Shown here: positions 39,640 through 48,923 of the stretch, piece after piece | Layout of the letters: each line of letters begins with the position of its first letter | Position numbering within the stretch: the stretch's first letter is position 1 | Source: Bacillus stratosphericus | Lineage (GTDB): Bacteria > Bacillota > Bacilli > Bacillales > Bacillaceae | Direction: 5' to 3' | DNA length: 64,000 bases | Assembly (NCBI RefSeq): GCF_020524495.1 | Contig: NZ_JAIVLB010000009.1 | Location: 37,744-101,743 of the forward strand | The notes under the pieces: generated by a model | The model's database searches: none | Told to the model about the DNA's origin: nothing | Seen by the model: the letters and a program-made list of their open reading frames with translations, nothing else | Made by a program: the position numbers and the translations under genes

Positions 39640-42600
39640 CCGAAGAAATTTTGTTTGATCATCATCTTTTGTATGAATTTTCCATATAGGTGAAACAGCT
39701 TTCCCTTGGAAACGATCTTTTGCGACAGTGTACCAATAATATTCTCGATTTGGCTTTAAGCCTTTCCACTCAAAGATTGCTTTTTTGCCGCTTTTCACAC
39801 CTCTTGCTTCTCCTAGAAGGATGTTTGTATACACATTGAGTTCAAAGTAATTGGTTTTAACGGATTTCATTTTTGGTGTCAAATCCACATCAATTGAAAA
39901 CTCATCCTGATCTCCATATGTTTTAGGATCATAGAAATGCTCTTGATTCAGGTAGGGTGAGTATGTTGTAAGATGAAGTTGATTTTTTTCTTGATCTGCT
40001 GTAATCAATCGCATAAACCCTTGTCCACCTTCTGGACCCGACTGATAATCAGCAAGAATTTGATATACTTTCCGGTCAACTTTTCCATCATGGTCATCGT
40101 CAAGCTCATCTACTTTCCTGCTGGCTCCATGGTAGTGGCCGCTAAATACTGCCACAATATTTGGGTGACGTTTCACCACTTGGTGGAAGATAAGGTCGCC
40201 AATCGGGCTTCGATTGCCACTCACTAACAAATACTCATGAAAGTTTAAAATGACGATACGATCTGGATGCTCAGAAATCACTCTATTTAACCAATCGATT
40301 TCTGCTTGCTTAATCCCCCAGCCCATATATACCATCATATAATCATTCCCCCCAGCAGAGATGAGATCATAATGCCCTTTATTGTTTTGATAGGATTCAC
40401 CATAGTAAGGTTTTTCTGCAAATCGTTTGGCACCGAAGTATTTCCCATATTCCGCATAAAAACCGTCTTTGTGTCTAACATCATGATTTCCTGCCAATAC
40501 GCCATACGGGATATGATGCTCATCTAACACTCGCATAAATGTATCCGCACGATTCCACTGCTTATCCTTTGAATCATCCACAATATCGCCAGTATGGAAC
40601 ACATACTGAATGTTTAACTGATCCCTTTGATCTCTAATCCACTCGACCATTTGTTTGAAGATATGAGGATAGCTTTTAGCATAATATTGTGTATCAGACA
40701 TCCATACCATTTTATAAGGCTTTTGGGTCTTGCTGATTTCATCTTGTACGAGCAACTCAAACGTCTGGTTCTTCATGTACTGTCTGACCGACAGCAACCC
40801 TTTAAGGTAAAATTCTTTTTGATCCTTAGCAAAGTGATGAATGATTTTATCCCACTTTTCCTGCTGATGATTCCAAGCGTACATCGTCACCTTTCTCCCT
40901 GACAATGAGCTTCCTTTCCACACAGCCTCGACGACATCTTTCTCACGTACGTGATGATGAACCTTGATTTGAAAACGATGATAAGGAAAACGCTGTAAAT
41001 CCTTCGTTTCGACGGCCTTACCATCAGCAAATGCAATGCGATTTCTTTCACGTTCAGAAAAGACCACTTCTCCTCTTTGGTTAAGTGCCTTTGGCGGTTC
41101 GGTCTCTGCTGCATATTTAAAGATCTTCATTGATGGATGCAAAGAGGTGTATTGATAGGCACGATAAAATGAGTAATCTAACTTATCATTTGTTGGATCC
41201 TTTGTTAAAACCGTTTGCTTAGATGATTCCATTTTTGTCTTATCTGCTATGCGTTCTGGTGTCTCAGGATGCTCATGTACCGTCTTGAATTCTTTTTTTA
41301 GTGTCGATTTGTTCCCCGCGGCATCTTTTGCTTTTATTGTAAACGTGTGCTGCCCAGGAGTTAATTCGCTAGAAGACGTCTTATATGGCAGAGAAATCGG
41401 TTTTCCATCTAAGAATGTGCGAATATCCTCTATGTCACTCCAACGATCCGTGACTTTTGCCTTTAATGTAAAGGCTCCTTTATATTGGTCATTTGCTTGT
41501 ATGTTTGTTTTGATTTTCGGACCTGTATTATCAACTTTCACATGTACAGATACATGCTCGTCGGCTGTTTTGGCTTGAATAAGATGCGAGCCTTCTTTCA
41601 TCCTTCTTGTATCCAACTGAATATAGGTTGAAACGTATGCTTGTTTCGGAATTTGAAATTGAAATGCTTTTACCTTTTTGGCATGACTACCATCACCCAT
41701 CTTCCATTCTTTTTGTGGTTTATCATTTAATGGAATGATTTGTGTTCCGTTTGATAGGATCAATCTGACATTTTTCAATTCAAAATCATCGTGATTCTCT
41801 CCTGGCAAGCGATCAAACGGTGAAGACTTCGTTCCAGCATGGAAAGAAATCGTTTGTGGGCCTGCCTTTTTCAAGACTTCTTCTGGTATTGGTATTGTAT
41901 AGGTCCGATACACTTTTGTCGAATCATCAAAAATAGAAAGTAAGTGCTTACCTATAGACACACCATTTTTAAAATATAAATTTGTTCCTTTGACATCAAA
42001 TGAGACATATGGATCTGCTTCAAGGGCCGAAAAGGTTTGTCGAACTCGCTTTTTATCTACCGTCAAATGAATGGTTTTCTTTCGATCTGATGTGGCCTTT
42101 AATGCAAATAACCCTGAAACCGTATCTCCCTCTTCTACATTGAAACGAAGACCATGGGCCTTGCTGACTTGCTCTACATCAATCGTTTTTTTCATTGTTA
42201 TTGATCCATTTTCGCCGTCTGACGCTTCAAGTTGATATTCTAATTGTTCTTTCCCAATCAACTCCGGTGAATAAATAATGTGATGGAACAGTCGGTCGTT
42301 ATGATCTTTTTGAAGCAGAATCTCTTTAAAATCATCTTTGCGACTCGTTCGATAGCGCAGCTTGACGGTTTTGACGAACTGATCATCCTGTACATCCGCT
42401 TTAATTTCAATGCCTTCTGTTGGTTTTATCGGTTTCCGATCCGTCATATCTTCAATTACAGGTTTATGAATATCTCGTGAAATTTCTTTTTTCTCAGATG
42501 GAATTTGTGCTTTTAACACTTTTCCAGGTGTCGGCTCTTCTTCAATTTTCGAGATCAGCTTCATCTGAGGCGTTCCATCCATCGGATACTTGAACAGTAA

Positions 42601-43488
42601 GGATTTATGCTCGCTTAACAATGATGGCTTCAAACGAAATGCTGCTGAAGAGATCTCCTCACCTATATTCGTTGTGATGGAGACAAGACGAGATTTGGAG
42701 TTGGAAAGCCCCTTGCTTTCGATCACTGATAGATGCTCTCCCTCTTTTAATTGGGTTTTGTACGTGGCATTAAAATCGGCTACAGTTAAATGCTCCTGCT
42801 CTTTTTTTCTTAACCAGAAAACATAAGGCTTTCCAGGTGAAATCGTGACTGGATTAGCGTGAAATGAATAAACATCATCCATCTCGGTACCTTGTGTAGG
42901 ATCACGGTAGCGCAGCTGATAATGCTGAAGAGAGATAGGGGCTTGTGTCGTGTTATAAACTTCTAAAAATTCAAATGCATCTTTGCTTTTTCGGTTTTTT
43001 GAATTGACGACAATTTCCGTGATGAATAAGTCGGGAATGTGTGAAAGGTCCTCTTCAAATCCGTCCAAGTGAACAGATTTTTCTGCGGTTTTGATCACAG
43101 ATTTCTGTGTAAGAAACTCTGTATAGTAATAAACCGTTGAATTCCATAATTGATTTGGAGGAACTTTTGCTGTAAACTCTGGCTTCATTCCTGGTAACCG
43201 TTCCATAGGAATCAAGCGATATCCTAGTTCATCACTTTGTTTATAATACAAGTTTGCAGACAAGATTTGCTCTGACTGACTTATGGTTGCCCGAAACTGA
43301 AGATCATGGCTTTTTCCTTGAATCGGACGCACGTCTACATGAAATCGGTCAAAAATAAAAGGTGAAAAAGGCTTGTCTGGTATATTCACATGTGTTTGAA
43401 TGAAGGGTCCTGCTGACGCAGGCTGACTGAAACAAAAAAAAATGATAAAAAAACATAAACACATCATTTGTCTACTTACGTTCACCAT
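39634..43488 (-). CDS. yvnB: Giant secreted metallophosphoesterase YvnB
   Basis: A 1284-residue exported protein, close to the length of B. subtilis YvnB. It has a signal peptide (MCLCFFIIFFCFSQPASA), then a lamin-tail-like domain near residues 150-260 (ITEIVVNSKNRKSKDAFEF and LEVYNTT), several beta-sandwich repeats with Ig/Big-like wording (KAKDAAGNKSTLKKEF), and a calcineurin-type phosphoesterase at about 925-1170. Its metal motifs are WMSDTQYY, HTGDIVDDS, AGNHDV, LNFHEY and SGHYHGAS; a short fibronectin-like tail follows. No LPXTG sorting signal or membrane anchor is seen at the C-terminus. The substrate is unknown; candidates are extracellular nucleotides or teichoic-type phosphodiesters. 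A single-gene unit. Confidence 0.88.
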   Translation of the reverse strand: MVNVSRQMMCLCFFIIFFCFSQPASAGPFIQTHVNIPDKPFSPFIFDRFHVDVRPIQGKSHDLQFRATISQSEQILSANLYYKQSDELGYRLIPMERLPGMKPEFTAKVPPNQLWNSTVYYYTEFLTQKSVIKTAEKSVHLDGFEEDLSHIPDLFITEIVVNSKNRKSKDAFEFLEVYNTTQAPISLQHYQLRYRDPTQGTEMDDVYSFHANPVTISPGKPYVFWLRKKEQEHLTVADFNATYKTQLKEGEHLSVIESKGLSNSKSRLVSITTNIGEEISSAAFRLKPSLLSEHKSLLFKYPMDGTPQMKLISKIEEEPTPGKVLKAQIPSEKKEISRDIHKPVIEDMTDRKPIKPTEGIEIKADVQDDQFVKTVKLRYRTSRKDDFKEILLQKDHNDRLFHHIIYSPELIGKEQLEYQLEASDGENGSITMKKTIDVEQVSKAHGLRFNVEEGDTVSGLFALKATSDRKKTIHLTVDKKRVRQTFSALEADPYVSFDVKGTNLYFKNGVSIGKHLLSIFDDSTKVYRTYTIPIPEEVLKKAGPQTISFHAGTKSSPFDRLPGENHDDFELKNVRLILSNGTQIIPLNDKPQKEWKMGDGSHAKKVKAFQFQIPKQAYVSTYIQLDTRRMKEGSHLIQAKTADEHVSVHVKVDNTGPKIKTNIQANDQYKGAFTLKAKVTDRWSDIEDIRTFLDGKPISLPYKTSSSELTPGQHTFTIKAKDAAGNKSTLKKEFKTVHEHPETPERIADKTKMESSKQTVLTKDPTNDKLDYSFYRAYQYTSLHPSMKIFKYAAETEPPKALNQRGEVVFSERERNRIAFADGKAVETKDLQRFPYHRFQIKVHHHVREKDVVEAVWKGSSLSGRKVTMYAWNHQQEKWDKIIHHFAKDQKEFYLKGLLSVRQYMKNQTFELLVQDEISKTQKPYKMVWMSDTQYYAKSYPHIFKQMVEWIRDQRDQLNIQYVFHTGDIVDDSKDKQWNRADTFMRVLDEHHIPYGVLAGNHDVRHKDGFYAEYGKYFGAKRFAEKPYYGESYQNNKGHYDLISAGGNDYMMVYMGWGIKQAEIDWLNRVISEHPDRIVILNFHEYLLVSGNRSPIGDLIFHQVVKRHPNIVAVFSGHYHGASRKVDELDDDHDGKVDRKVYQILADYQSGPEGGQGFMRLITADQEKNQLHLTTYSPYLNQEHFYDPKTYGDQDEFSIDVDLTPKMKSVKTNYFELNVYTNILLGEARGVKSGKKAIFEWKGLKPNREYYWYTVAKDRFQGKAVSPIWKIHTKDDDQTKFLRK

Positions 43489-43544
43489 TTTACACCGCCT
43501 CCCTTTGAGTATTGTGTCTCTGGAAGGACGTTTTTATGACAGGA

Positions 43545-43576
43545 GAAAAAAACCGCTAGCTTTTTTTCGCTAACGG
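43545..43576 (-). terminator. yvlABCD terminator overlapping the yvlD stop
   Basis: On the minus strand CCGTTAGC and GCTAGCGG pair (one G-T) around a GAAAAAAA loop, followed by TTTTTTTCTCC. The yvlD stop codon TAG is in the 3' arm. Confidence 0.8.
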
Positions 43577-43942
43577 CTCCACGATTCCCTTTTGTATAAG
43601 CAGATGGAATACAGATAAAATGATAGCCATCCAAATGGCCGTTCCGAACCCAACAATGTTAAAGCTATCACCCATAAAGCTAGATGTCATCATCAGTGTG
43701 ATGGCATTGATGACAAATAAGAACAATCCTAGTGAGATCACTGTCACTGGCAGCGTTAAAATAATTAAAAACGGCTTCACTAGAATATTGAGCAAGGACA
43801 AAATAATACTTGCCACAATGGCTGCCTCAAATCCTTCAACATACACACTACCTAGCCCTGGCAGAATGCCCGAATCAAAATATCCAGCAATGACGATTAA
43901 AAGTAATGCATTCACTAAAATACTGGCGATCCATCTAAGCAT
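43556..43942 (-). CDS. yvlD: YvlD, phage-holin-family membrane protein
   Basis: A 128-residue protein with four hydrophobic helices, of the YvlD/DUF360 (phage_holin_4_2) family: [38 protein letters not shown] and so on. Despite the family name there is no evidence that it lyses cells. I chose the ATG at 43942, preceded by AAGAAGG and overlapping the end of yvlC. SigW regulon member in B. subtilis, probably for envelope defence. Confidence 0.87.
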   Translation of the reverse strand: MLRWIASILVNALLLIVIAGYFDSGILPGLGSVYVEGFEAAIVASIILSLLNILVKPFLIILTLPVTVISLGLFLFVINAITLMMTSSFMGDSFNIVGFGTAIWMAIILSVFHLLIQKGIVEPLAKKS

Positions 43943-44135
43943 TTTTAGTGCCTTCTTCCGGAACAACAAAATACCAAATGAAGTAGATCAAAAAGATCGG
44001 CATAAATACTGTCATAAATCCGAGGATGACCGTTAAAACTCGAAGCAGTGATGCATCAACAGATAAGTATTCGGCAAGCCCACCAACAACGCCCGCTATT
44101 TTTTTATCTGTTGCTGAACGATAAAGCTTCTTCAT
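43935..44135 (-). CDS. yvlC: PspC-domain membrane protein YvlC
   Basis: A 66-residue PspC-family protein: [22 protein letters not shown], then two membrane segments. In enterobacteria PspC senses membrane stress; YvlC is its short Bacillus relative, and a partner of YvlB or LiaH-type PspA is possible. Six bases after yvlB. Confidence 0.88.
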   Translation of the reverse strand: MKKLYRSATDKKIAGVVGGLAEYLSVDASLLRVLTVILGFMTVFMPIFLIYFIWYFVVPEEGTKNA

Positions 44136-44141
44136 GTAGAA

Positions 44142-45233
44142 TCACTCCTTGTCTGATTGGTGCTTTACTTGTATAGAACCTGTTTTTGTTTCTGCAAAAA
44201 TGGATAAACTGTGCTCTGCCTGTTGATTGGCTTTGATCATTTTCTCTTTTTGTAACGTTTCATTTTTCTCTTTAATCATATCTGCTTCAAGCAAATCGTG
44301 AGAGATAGACCCAAGATTGCTTTTCAGCTCTGCAATCAATCCACATGCACGCGGAATCTGGACGTCCACACTGCCTGTTGTGGTTTTCGCATAAATGGAA
44401 CGGCACTTTTCGTCCGACAGCTGGACAGCAATGTTCCCGTTAAAGCTCTGGGCATCAATTGATTCACTTTTCCCACGCAGGTCAATGAGCCCATTGATGG
44501 TTTCTGCCTCGATCATACCACACTCATGATCAGCCAGTTTAATTTGTCCGTTTGCTGTTTCAATTCCGACCTTTTCTGCCTGTAACGAGGCAAAAGAGAC
44601 AACGCCGTTTGTTGTTTTCGCAGCAAGTTCTTTTGTCATTAGCTTTTCCCCGCGAATTGGCCCATTAAACAGCTTGACCTTGATCTTATCGTATTGGATA
44701 TGCGGTACATATAAGGTGACATTGACTTTCATCGTTTTCTTTTCGGTTCTAATAAAAAACTTATCCCCTTCAATTCCGCAATCCAATTGATTGAGAAATT
44801 GCTGTCTTGCCTGCTCTCCGTCCTCTGTCCGATAGATTTTCGCATGGCACTCTGCTCGGATATCTCCATCGTCCCAAGGCATCACATTAAGACTACCGTT
44901 GGCCAATTGAATTTCTAAATGAGACAGCGATGCGTCTTTAAATTGAAAAATGTGTTCAACATCGACTGACTGTCCAAAGTTCAAATCAAGATCGACATCT
45001 TTTACTTTTTTTACTGCAGAATCTAACCAGCCAAACAGCTTTGCCCCAAGATTCTCGGTGCCGTTTCCTTTGCTTTCTGCTCCAGTTTTTTCTTCATGAA
45101 AGTTATGGTCGGCTGTAGACTTCTCTAATGATACAGACTGGCTTTTTTCTAGCTTTTCTAACAGCGTAATTGCTTCTTTTGCTGATAAAGTCCCGTCTTC
45201 CACTAATTTTAAAATTCGTTCTTTCTCATTCAT
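44142..45233 (-). CDS. yvlB: YvlB, SHOCT-like/DUF4097 protein
   Basis: A 363-residue protein without a signal peptide. The N-terminal ~30 residues (KERILKLVEDGTLSAKEAI) form a SHOCT-like helical hairpin. A linker is followed by a DUF4097 beta-helix (residues ~110-360) with repeated units such as AAKTTNGVVSFASL, GIETANGQIKLADH, EAETINGLIDLRG and YAKTTTGSVDVQI. Function unknown. Part of the SigW-controlled yvl operon. Confidence 0.87.
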   Translation of the reverse strand: MNEKERILKLVEDGTLSAKEAITLLEKLEKSQSVSLEKSTADHNFHEEKTGAESKGNGTENLGAKLFGWLDSAVKKVKDVDLDLNFGQSVDVEHIFQFKDASLSHLEIQLANGSLNVMPWDDGDIRAECHAKIYRTEDGEQARQQFLNQLDCGIEGDKFFIRTEKKTMKVNVTLYVPHIQYDKIKVKLFNGPIRGEKLMTKELAAKTTNGVVSFASLQAEKVGIETANGQIKLADHECGMIEAETINGLIDLRGKSESIDAQSFNGNIAVQLSDEKCRSIYAKTTTGSVDVQIPRACGLIAELKSNLGSISHDLLEADMIKEKNETLQKEKMIKANQQAEHSLSIFAETKTGSIQVKHQSDKE

Positions 45234-45244
45234 ACAAAGCCCTC

Positions 45245-45580
45245 CTATGATTTGATAGATTGAAGTACTTTAATGCCTTGAATGATATTCCAAATAACAG
45301 AGATCAAAAAGCTAATGGCTACTAAAAATGACAAGATGAGCACCGTCATGACTGGAATAAGCGAATCACTCACTTGCGTTGCCAGTAAAAACGGAATGGC
45401 CCCAAAAATGAGAATACAACACGCTGCAACTGGAACCAGATGTGACCACAATGCCCGTTTCGCATGCCGTTTTGTTTCCTTCTGATCTACTACAAAATAC
45501 GCCACAATCGGTACGATAAACGGCATAAAAAATACACTAAAATAACAAATAGATGCTATGATCGACTGATCTCTATTCAT
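45245..45580 (-). CDS. yvlA: YvlA, small membrane protein
   Basis: A 111-residue DUF4870-type membrane protein with three hydrophobic segments. I chose the ATG at 45580 (MNRDQSIIASICYFS): AGGAG lies nine bases upstream and the SigW promoter would leave a 35-base leader. The longer in-frame start at 45622 overlaps the promoter -10. First gene of yvlABCD. Confidence 0.83.
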   Translation of the reverse strand: MNRDQSIIASICYFSVFFMPFIVPIVAYFVVDQKETKRHAKRALWSHLVPVAACCILIFGAIPFLLATQVSDSLIPVMTVLILSFLVAISFLISVIWNIIQGIKVLQSIKS

Positions 45581-45621
45581 ATATATTCGCTCCTTCATGA
45601 CGAAAATTCCTTTCTTACTCA

Positions 45622-45647
45622 TACGTTTATTGGTATAAAAAGTTTCA
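45622..45647 (-). promoter_or_regulatory. Consensus SigW promoter of yvlABCD
   Basis: On the minus strand TGAAAC (45642-45647), a 16-base spacer and CGTA (45622-45625) match the extracytoplasmic SigW consensus exactly. yvlABCD is a known SigW operon in B. subtilis. Confidence 0.88.
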
Positions 45648-45743
45648 AATCATTCGATTTACATATGACCTTAGACACAAATTATTTCTTTTTCCCCCTA
45701 AGTGTAGATTCTTCACAGATTACCCTTTAAAATATGTTGAAAA

Positions 45744-45762
45744 GATGGTGATTATCATTATA
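45744..45762 (+). promoter_or_regulatory. Fur-like box before the 76-residue gene
   Basis: GATGGTGATTATCATTATA matches the classic 19-base Fur consensus at 16 positions by my count. It overlaps a possible promoter (TTGAAA, 16 bases, TATAGG) and ends 13 bases before the TTG start. Regulation by iron is inferred from this match alone. Confidence 0.55.
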
Positions 45763-45775
45763 GGGGGTAATTATT

Positions 45776-46006
45776 TTGACAGATCATCATATCTCTAACC
45801 ACACGGCACAAATGCTTTTAGACCTTATACAGAAACAAAAAAGCATGAACAGCGATATGATCAAGGAGCTGGAGACGATTCATCCGTCTCATCCGAAATA
45901 TGGTGATATTCGTTACTTAAAAGTACTGCTCGACAGCAGCAGCACCCATATCTTAAAGGATTTAACTCACTTAAGTAATTTAATACCTAAGGAAGATGTT
46001 CAATAA
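45776..46006 (+). CDS. Small acidic-helical protein of unknown function
   Basis: A 76-residue protein beginning MTDHHISNHTAQMLLDLI. It is predicted helical and soluble with no cysteines, and five histidines, several near the N-terminus (DHH, NHT). Start is TTG after GGGGG. It occupies the yvlA-uvrA junction, where B. subtilis has a small gene (yvkN, from memory); I cannot confirm orthology. A Fur-like box precedes it and a terminator follows, so it is a monocistronic unit. Confidence 0.7.
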   Translation: MTDHHISNHTAQMLLDLIQKQKSMNSDMIKELETIHPSHPKYGDIRYLKVLLDSSSTHILKDLTHLSNLIPKEDVQ

Positions 46007-46011
46007 AAGGA

Positions 46012-46036
46012 AAAACCCTCTAGCAAGAGGGGTTTT
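46012..46036. terminator. Bidirectional terminator between the small gene and uvrA
   Basis: AAAACCCTC and GAGGGGTTTT pair around TAGCAA. A-run and T-run on the two sides let it work in both directions. Confidence 0.8.
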
Positions 46037-46075
46037 CACTTATGATGATGTCACACTTTCTGTTTCTTGCAGCAA

Positions 46076-48916
46076 TTACTTCATTCGTTCGCGGTCACGT
46101 TCTAAAATAGGCTTCAAGTAATGACCTGTGTATGAAGCTTCTTCTTTTGCAATGTGCTCAGGTGTACCAGAGGCAATAATGGTTCCACCGCCTGCACCGC
46201 CTTCTGGTCCCAGATCAACGAGGTTATCAGCGGCCTTGATAATATCGAGGTTATGCTCAATGACCAGAACCGTATCCCCATTTTCGACCAAACGCTGTAG
46301 CACTTTTAATAAACGAGCAATATCATCCACATGAAGGCCTGTTGTGGGCTCGTCTAAAATATAGAGAGATCTACCGTTTGAACGACGGTGAAGCTCTGAT
46401 GCCAATTTCACACGCTGCGCCTCTCCACCAGACAATGTCGTCGCAGGCTGACCAAGCGTAATATACCCTAGCCCAACATCAAAAATCGTTTGAAGTTTAC
46501 GCTTAATTTTCGGTATATTCTCGAAAAATTGGAGTGCGTCCTCCACAGTCATTTCAAGGACATCGGCAATGTTTTTCCCTTTGTATGTGACCTCTAGTGT
46601 CTCACGGTTATAACGTTTTCCGTGACATACTTCACAAGGAACATACACATCAGGTAAAAAGTGCATTTCAATTTTAATGATTCCATCTCCACGACACGCC
46701 TCACAGCGGCCGCCTTTAACGTTAAAGCTAAATCTGCCCTTTTTATAGCCTCTGACCTTCGCTTCATTGGTTTGCGCAAAGATATCCCGGACATCATCAA
46801 ACACACCTGTATACGTGACAGGATTAGATCTTGGCGTACGGCCAATTGGAGATTGGTCAATATCAATCACCTTATCTAAATGATCCATTCCTTTGATTTC
46901 TTTATGCTTTCCTGGTTTCGCCTTCGCTCTGTACAGTTTTTGCGCAAGTGACTTCAATAGGATTTCATTTACAAGCGTACTTTTCCCTGATCCAGACACA
47001 CCGGTCACAGCTGTAAAAACGCCTAGAGGGAACTTCACATTGACATTTTTTAGGTTGTTTTCTTTAGCACCCTTTATTTCAATAAAGCGACCATCAGGCT
47101 TCCTTCTCTCAATCGGAAGCGGAATAAATTTCTCACCTGATAAGTATTGACCTGTCAAAGATTTCGGGTCCTTCATGACTTCTTCTGGCGTTCCAGCTGA
47201 AATCACTTCTCCTCCGTGAACTCCTGCTCCTGGTCCAATATCGATCAAATAATCAGCCGCAATCATTGTATCTTCATCATGCTCCACGACAATCAGCGTG
47301 TTCCCGATGTCACGCATGTTTTTCAACGTCCCAATCAAACGGTCATTATCACGTTGATGCAGGCCAATGGAAGGTTCGTCTAATATATAGAGAACGCCCG
47401 TCAGTCTTGACCCGATTTGAGTCGCCAAACGAATCCGCTGCGCCTCCCCGCCTGATAGTGTTCCAGCTGATCGGCTTAATGTCAGATAATCTAAACCCAC
47501 ATTATTTAAGAATGACAAGCGCTCTTTGATTTCACGTAAAATGAGCTGGGCAATCTGCAAATCTTTCTCCGATAACTCCATTTTTTCATAGAAATCAAGA
47601 GCATCAGATACAGACAAATCTGTGATTTCTCCGATGTGTTTGCCATTGATGAGAACAGCAAGCGTTTCTTTTTTCAGGCGATACCCTTTACATGTCGGAC
47701 ATGGCTGATTGGCCATAAATTTTTCCATTTGCTCACGGATATAATCAGAGCTGGTCTCCTTATACCGACGTTCAATGTTACGAAGAACACCTTCAAACTC
47801 AATTTCATTTTCACGTACCTGGCCAAAATCATTTTCATATTTAAAATAAATCAGCTCAGAGCCGCTGCCATATAAAATTTTGTCGAATAAATGCGATGGT
47901 ATATCTTTTACTGGGATGTCCATGTCGATTCCATAGTGTGTACATACGGCCTCAAGAAGCTGCGGATAATATTGTGAGCTCTGCGGCTCCCATGGTGCAA
48001 TGGCATGCTGACGTAAAGTTAAATACTTATTATGAATGACCAGCTCCGGGTCTACTTCCAGCTTAGAACCGAGTCCATCACAGCTTGGGCAGGCACCGAA
48101 AGGACTATTAAACGAGAACATTCTCGGCTCAAGCTCACCAATAGAGAATCCGCAATGCGGACAAGCGTGATGTTCACTGAATAATAGCTCTTCTTGCTCA
48201 ATCACATCAATGATCACCCTACCTTCACCTAGTCGAAGCGCAGTTTCAAGGGAATCAGACAGCCGAGCGGCGATCCCCTCTTTCACAACAATTCGGTCAA
48301 TCACGACTTCAATCGAATGTTTCTTATTCTTTTCAAGCACGATATCTTCTGAAAGATCTTCCATCTCTCCATCGACTCTCACTCGAACATAGCCTTGCTT
48401 CCGAATCTGATCAATTACTTTGACATGTGTTCCTTTGCGGCCAGATACGACTGGCGCAAGCACTTGCAGCTTTGTTCTTTCTGGAAATTCTAAAATTTGA
48501 TCTGTCATTTGCTCAATCGTTTGTGACGTAATTTCAATCCCGTGTATAGGGCAAATGGGTTTTCCCACTCTAGCATATAAGAGACGCAAGTAATCATAGA
48601 TTTCAGTGACAGTTCCAACCGTTGATCTAGGGTTCCGGCTTGTCGTTTTTTGGTCAATACTAATCGCCGGAGAAAGACCTTCAATGGCATCTACATCTGG
48701 TTTGTCCATTTGACCGAGAAACTGGCGCGCATAGGCTGAAAGAGATTCAACGTACCTGCGCTGACCTTCTGCATAAATGGTATCAAAGGCAAGGGACGAT
48801 TTACCTGAACCAGATAAACCCGTAATTACCACTAGCTGGTCACGCGGGATATTGACATCAATATTTTTAAGGTTGTGTGCTCTTGCACCTTTCACCTCTA
48901 TTCGTTCCATAGCCAT
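46076..48916 (-). CDS. uvrA: Excinuclease ABC subunit A
   Basis: A 946-residue damage-recognition ATPase for nucleotide excision repair. First [17 protein letters not shown] with the insertion-domain zinc site CPHCGF and CPSCDGLG. Second [14 protein letters not shown] with the zinc finger CEACRGDGI and CEVCHGKRY. Both signature segments read LSGGEAQR, with DEPSIGLH and DEPTTGLH Walker B. It starts 7 bases after uvrB and shares its LexA-controlled transcript. Confidence 0.97.
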   Translation of the reverse strand: MAMERIEVKGARAHNLKNIDVNIPRDQLVVITGLSGSGKSSLAFDTIYAEGQRRYVESLSAYARQFLGQMDKPDVDAIEGLSPAISIDQKTTSRNPRSTVGTVTEIYDYLRLLYARVGKPICPIHGIEITSQTIEQMTDQILEFPERTKLQVLAPVVSGRKGTHVKVIDQIRKQGYVRVRVDGEMEDLSEDIVLEKNKKHSIEVVIDRIVVKEGIAARLSDSLETALRLGEGRVIIDVIEQEELLFSEHHACPHCGFSIGELEPRMFSFNSPFGACPSCDGLGSKLEVDPELVIHNKYLTLRQHAIAPWEPQSSQYYPQLLEAVCTHYGIDMDIPVKDIPSHLFDKILYGSGSELIYFKYENDFGQVRENEIEFEGVLRNIERRYKETSSDYIREQMEKFMANQPCPTCKGYRLKKETLAVLINGKHIGEITDLSVSDALDFYEKMELSEKDLQIAQLILREIKERLSFLNNVGLDYLTLSRSAGTLSGGEAQRIRLATQIGSRLTGVLYILDEPSIGLHQRDNDRLIGTLKNMRDIGNTLIVVEHDEDTMIAADYLIDIGPGAGVHGGEVISAGTPEEVMKDPKSLTGQYLSGEKFIPLPIERRKPDGRFIEIKGAKENNLKNVNVKFPLGVFTAVTGVSGSGKSTLVNEILLKSLAQKLYRAKAKPGKHKEIKGMDHLDKVIDIDQSPIGRTPRSNPVTYTGVFDDVRDIFAQTNEAKVRGYKKGRFSFNVKGGRCEACRGDGIIKIEMHFLPDVYVPCEVCHGKRYNRETLEVTYKGKNIADVLEMTVEDALQFFENIPKIKRKLQTIFDVGLGYITLGQPATTLSGGEAQRVKLASELHRRSNGRSLYILDEPTTGLHVDDIARLLKVLQRLVENGDTVLVIEHNLDIIKAADNLVDLGPEGGAGGGTIIASGTPEHIAKEEASYTGHYLKPILERDRERMK

Positions 48917-48923
48917 CAGGCAA

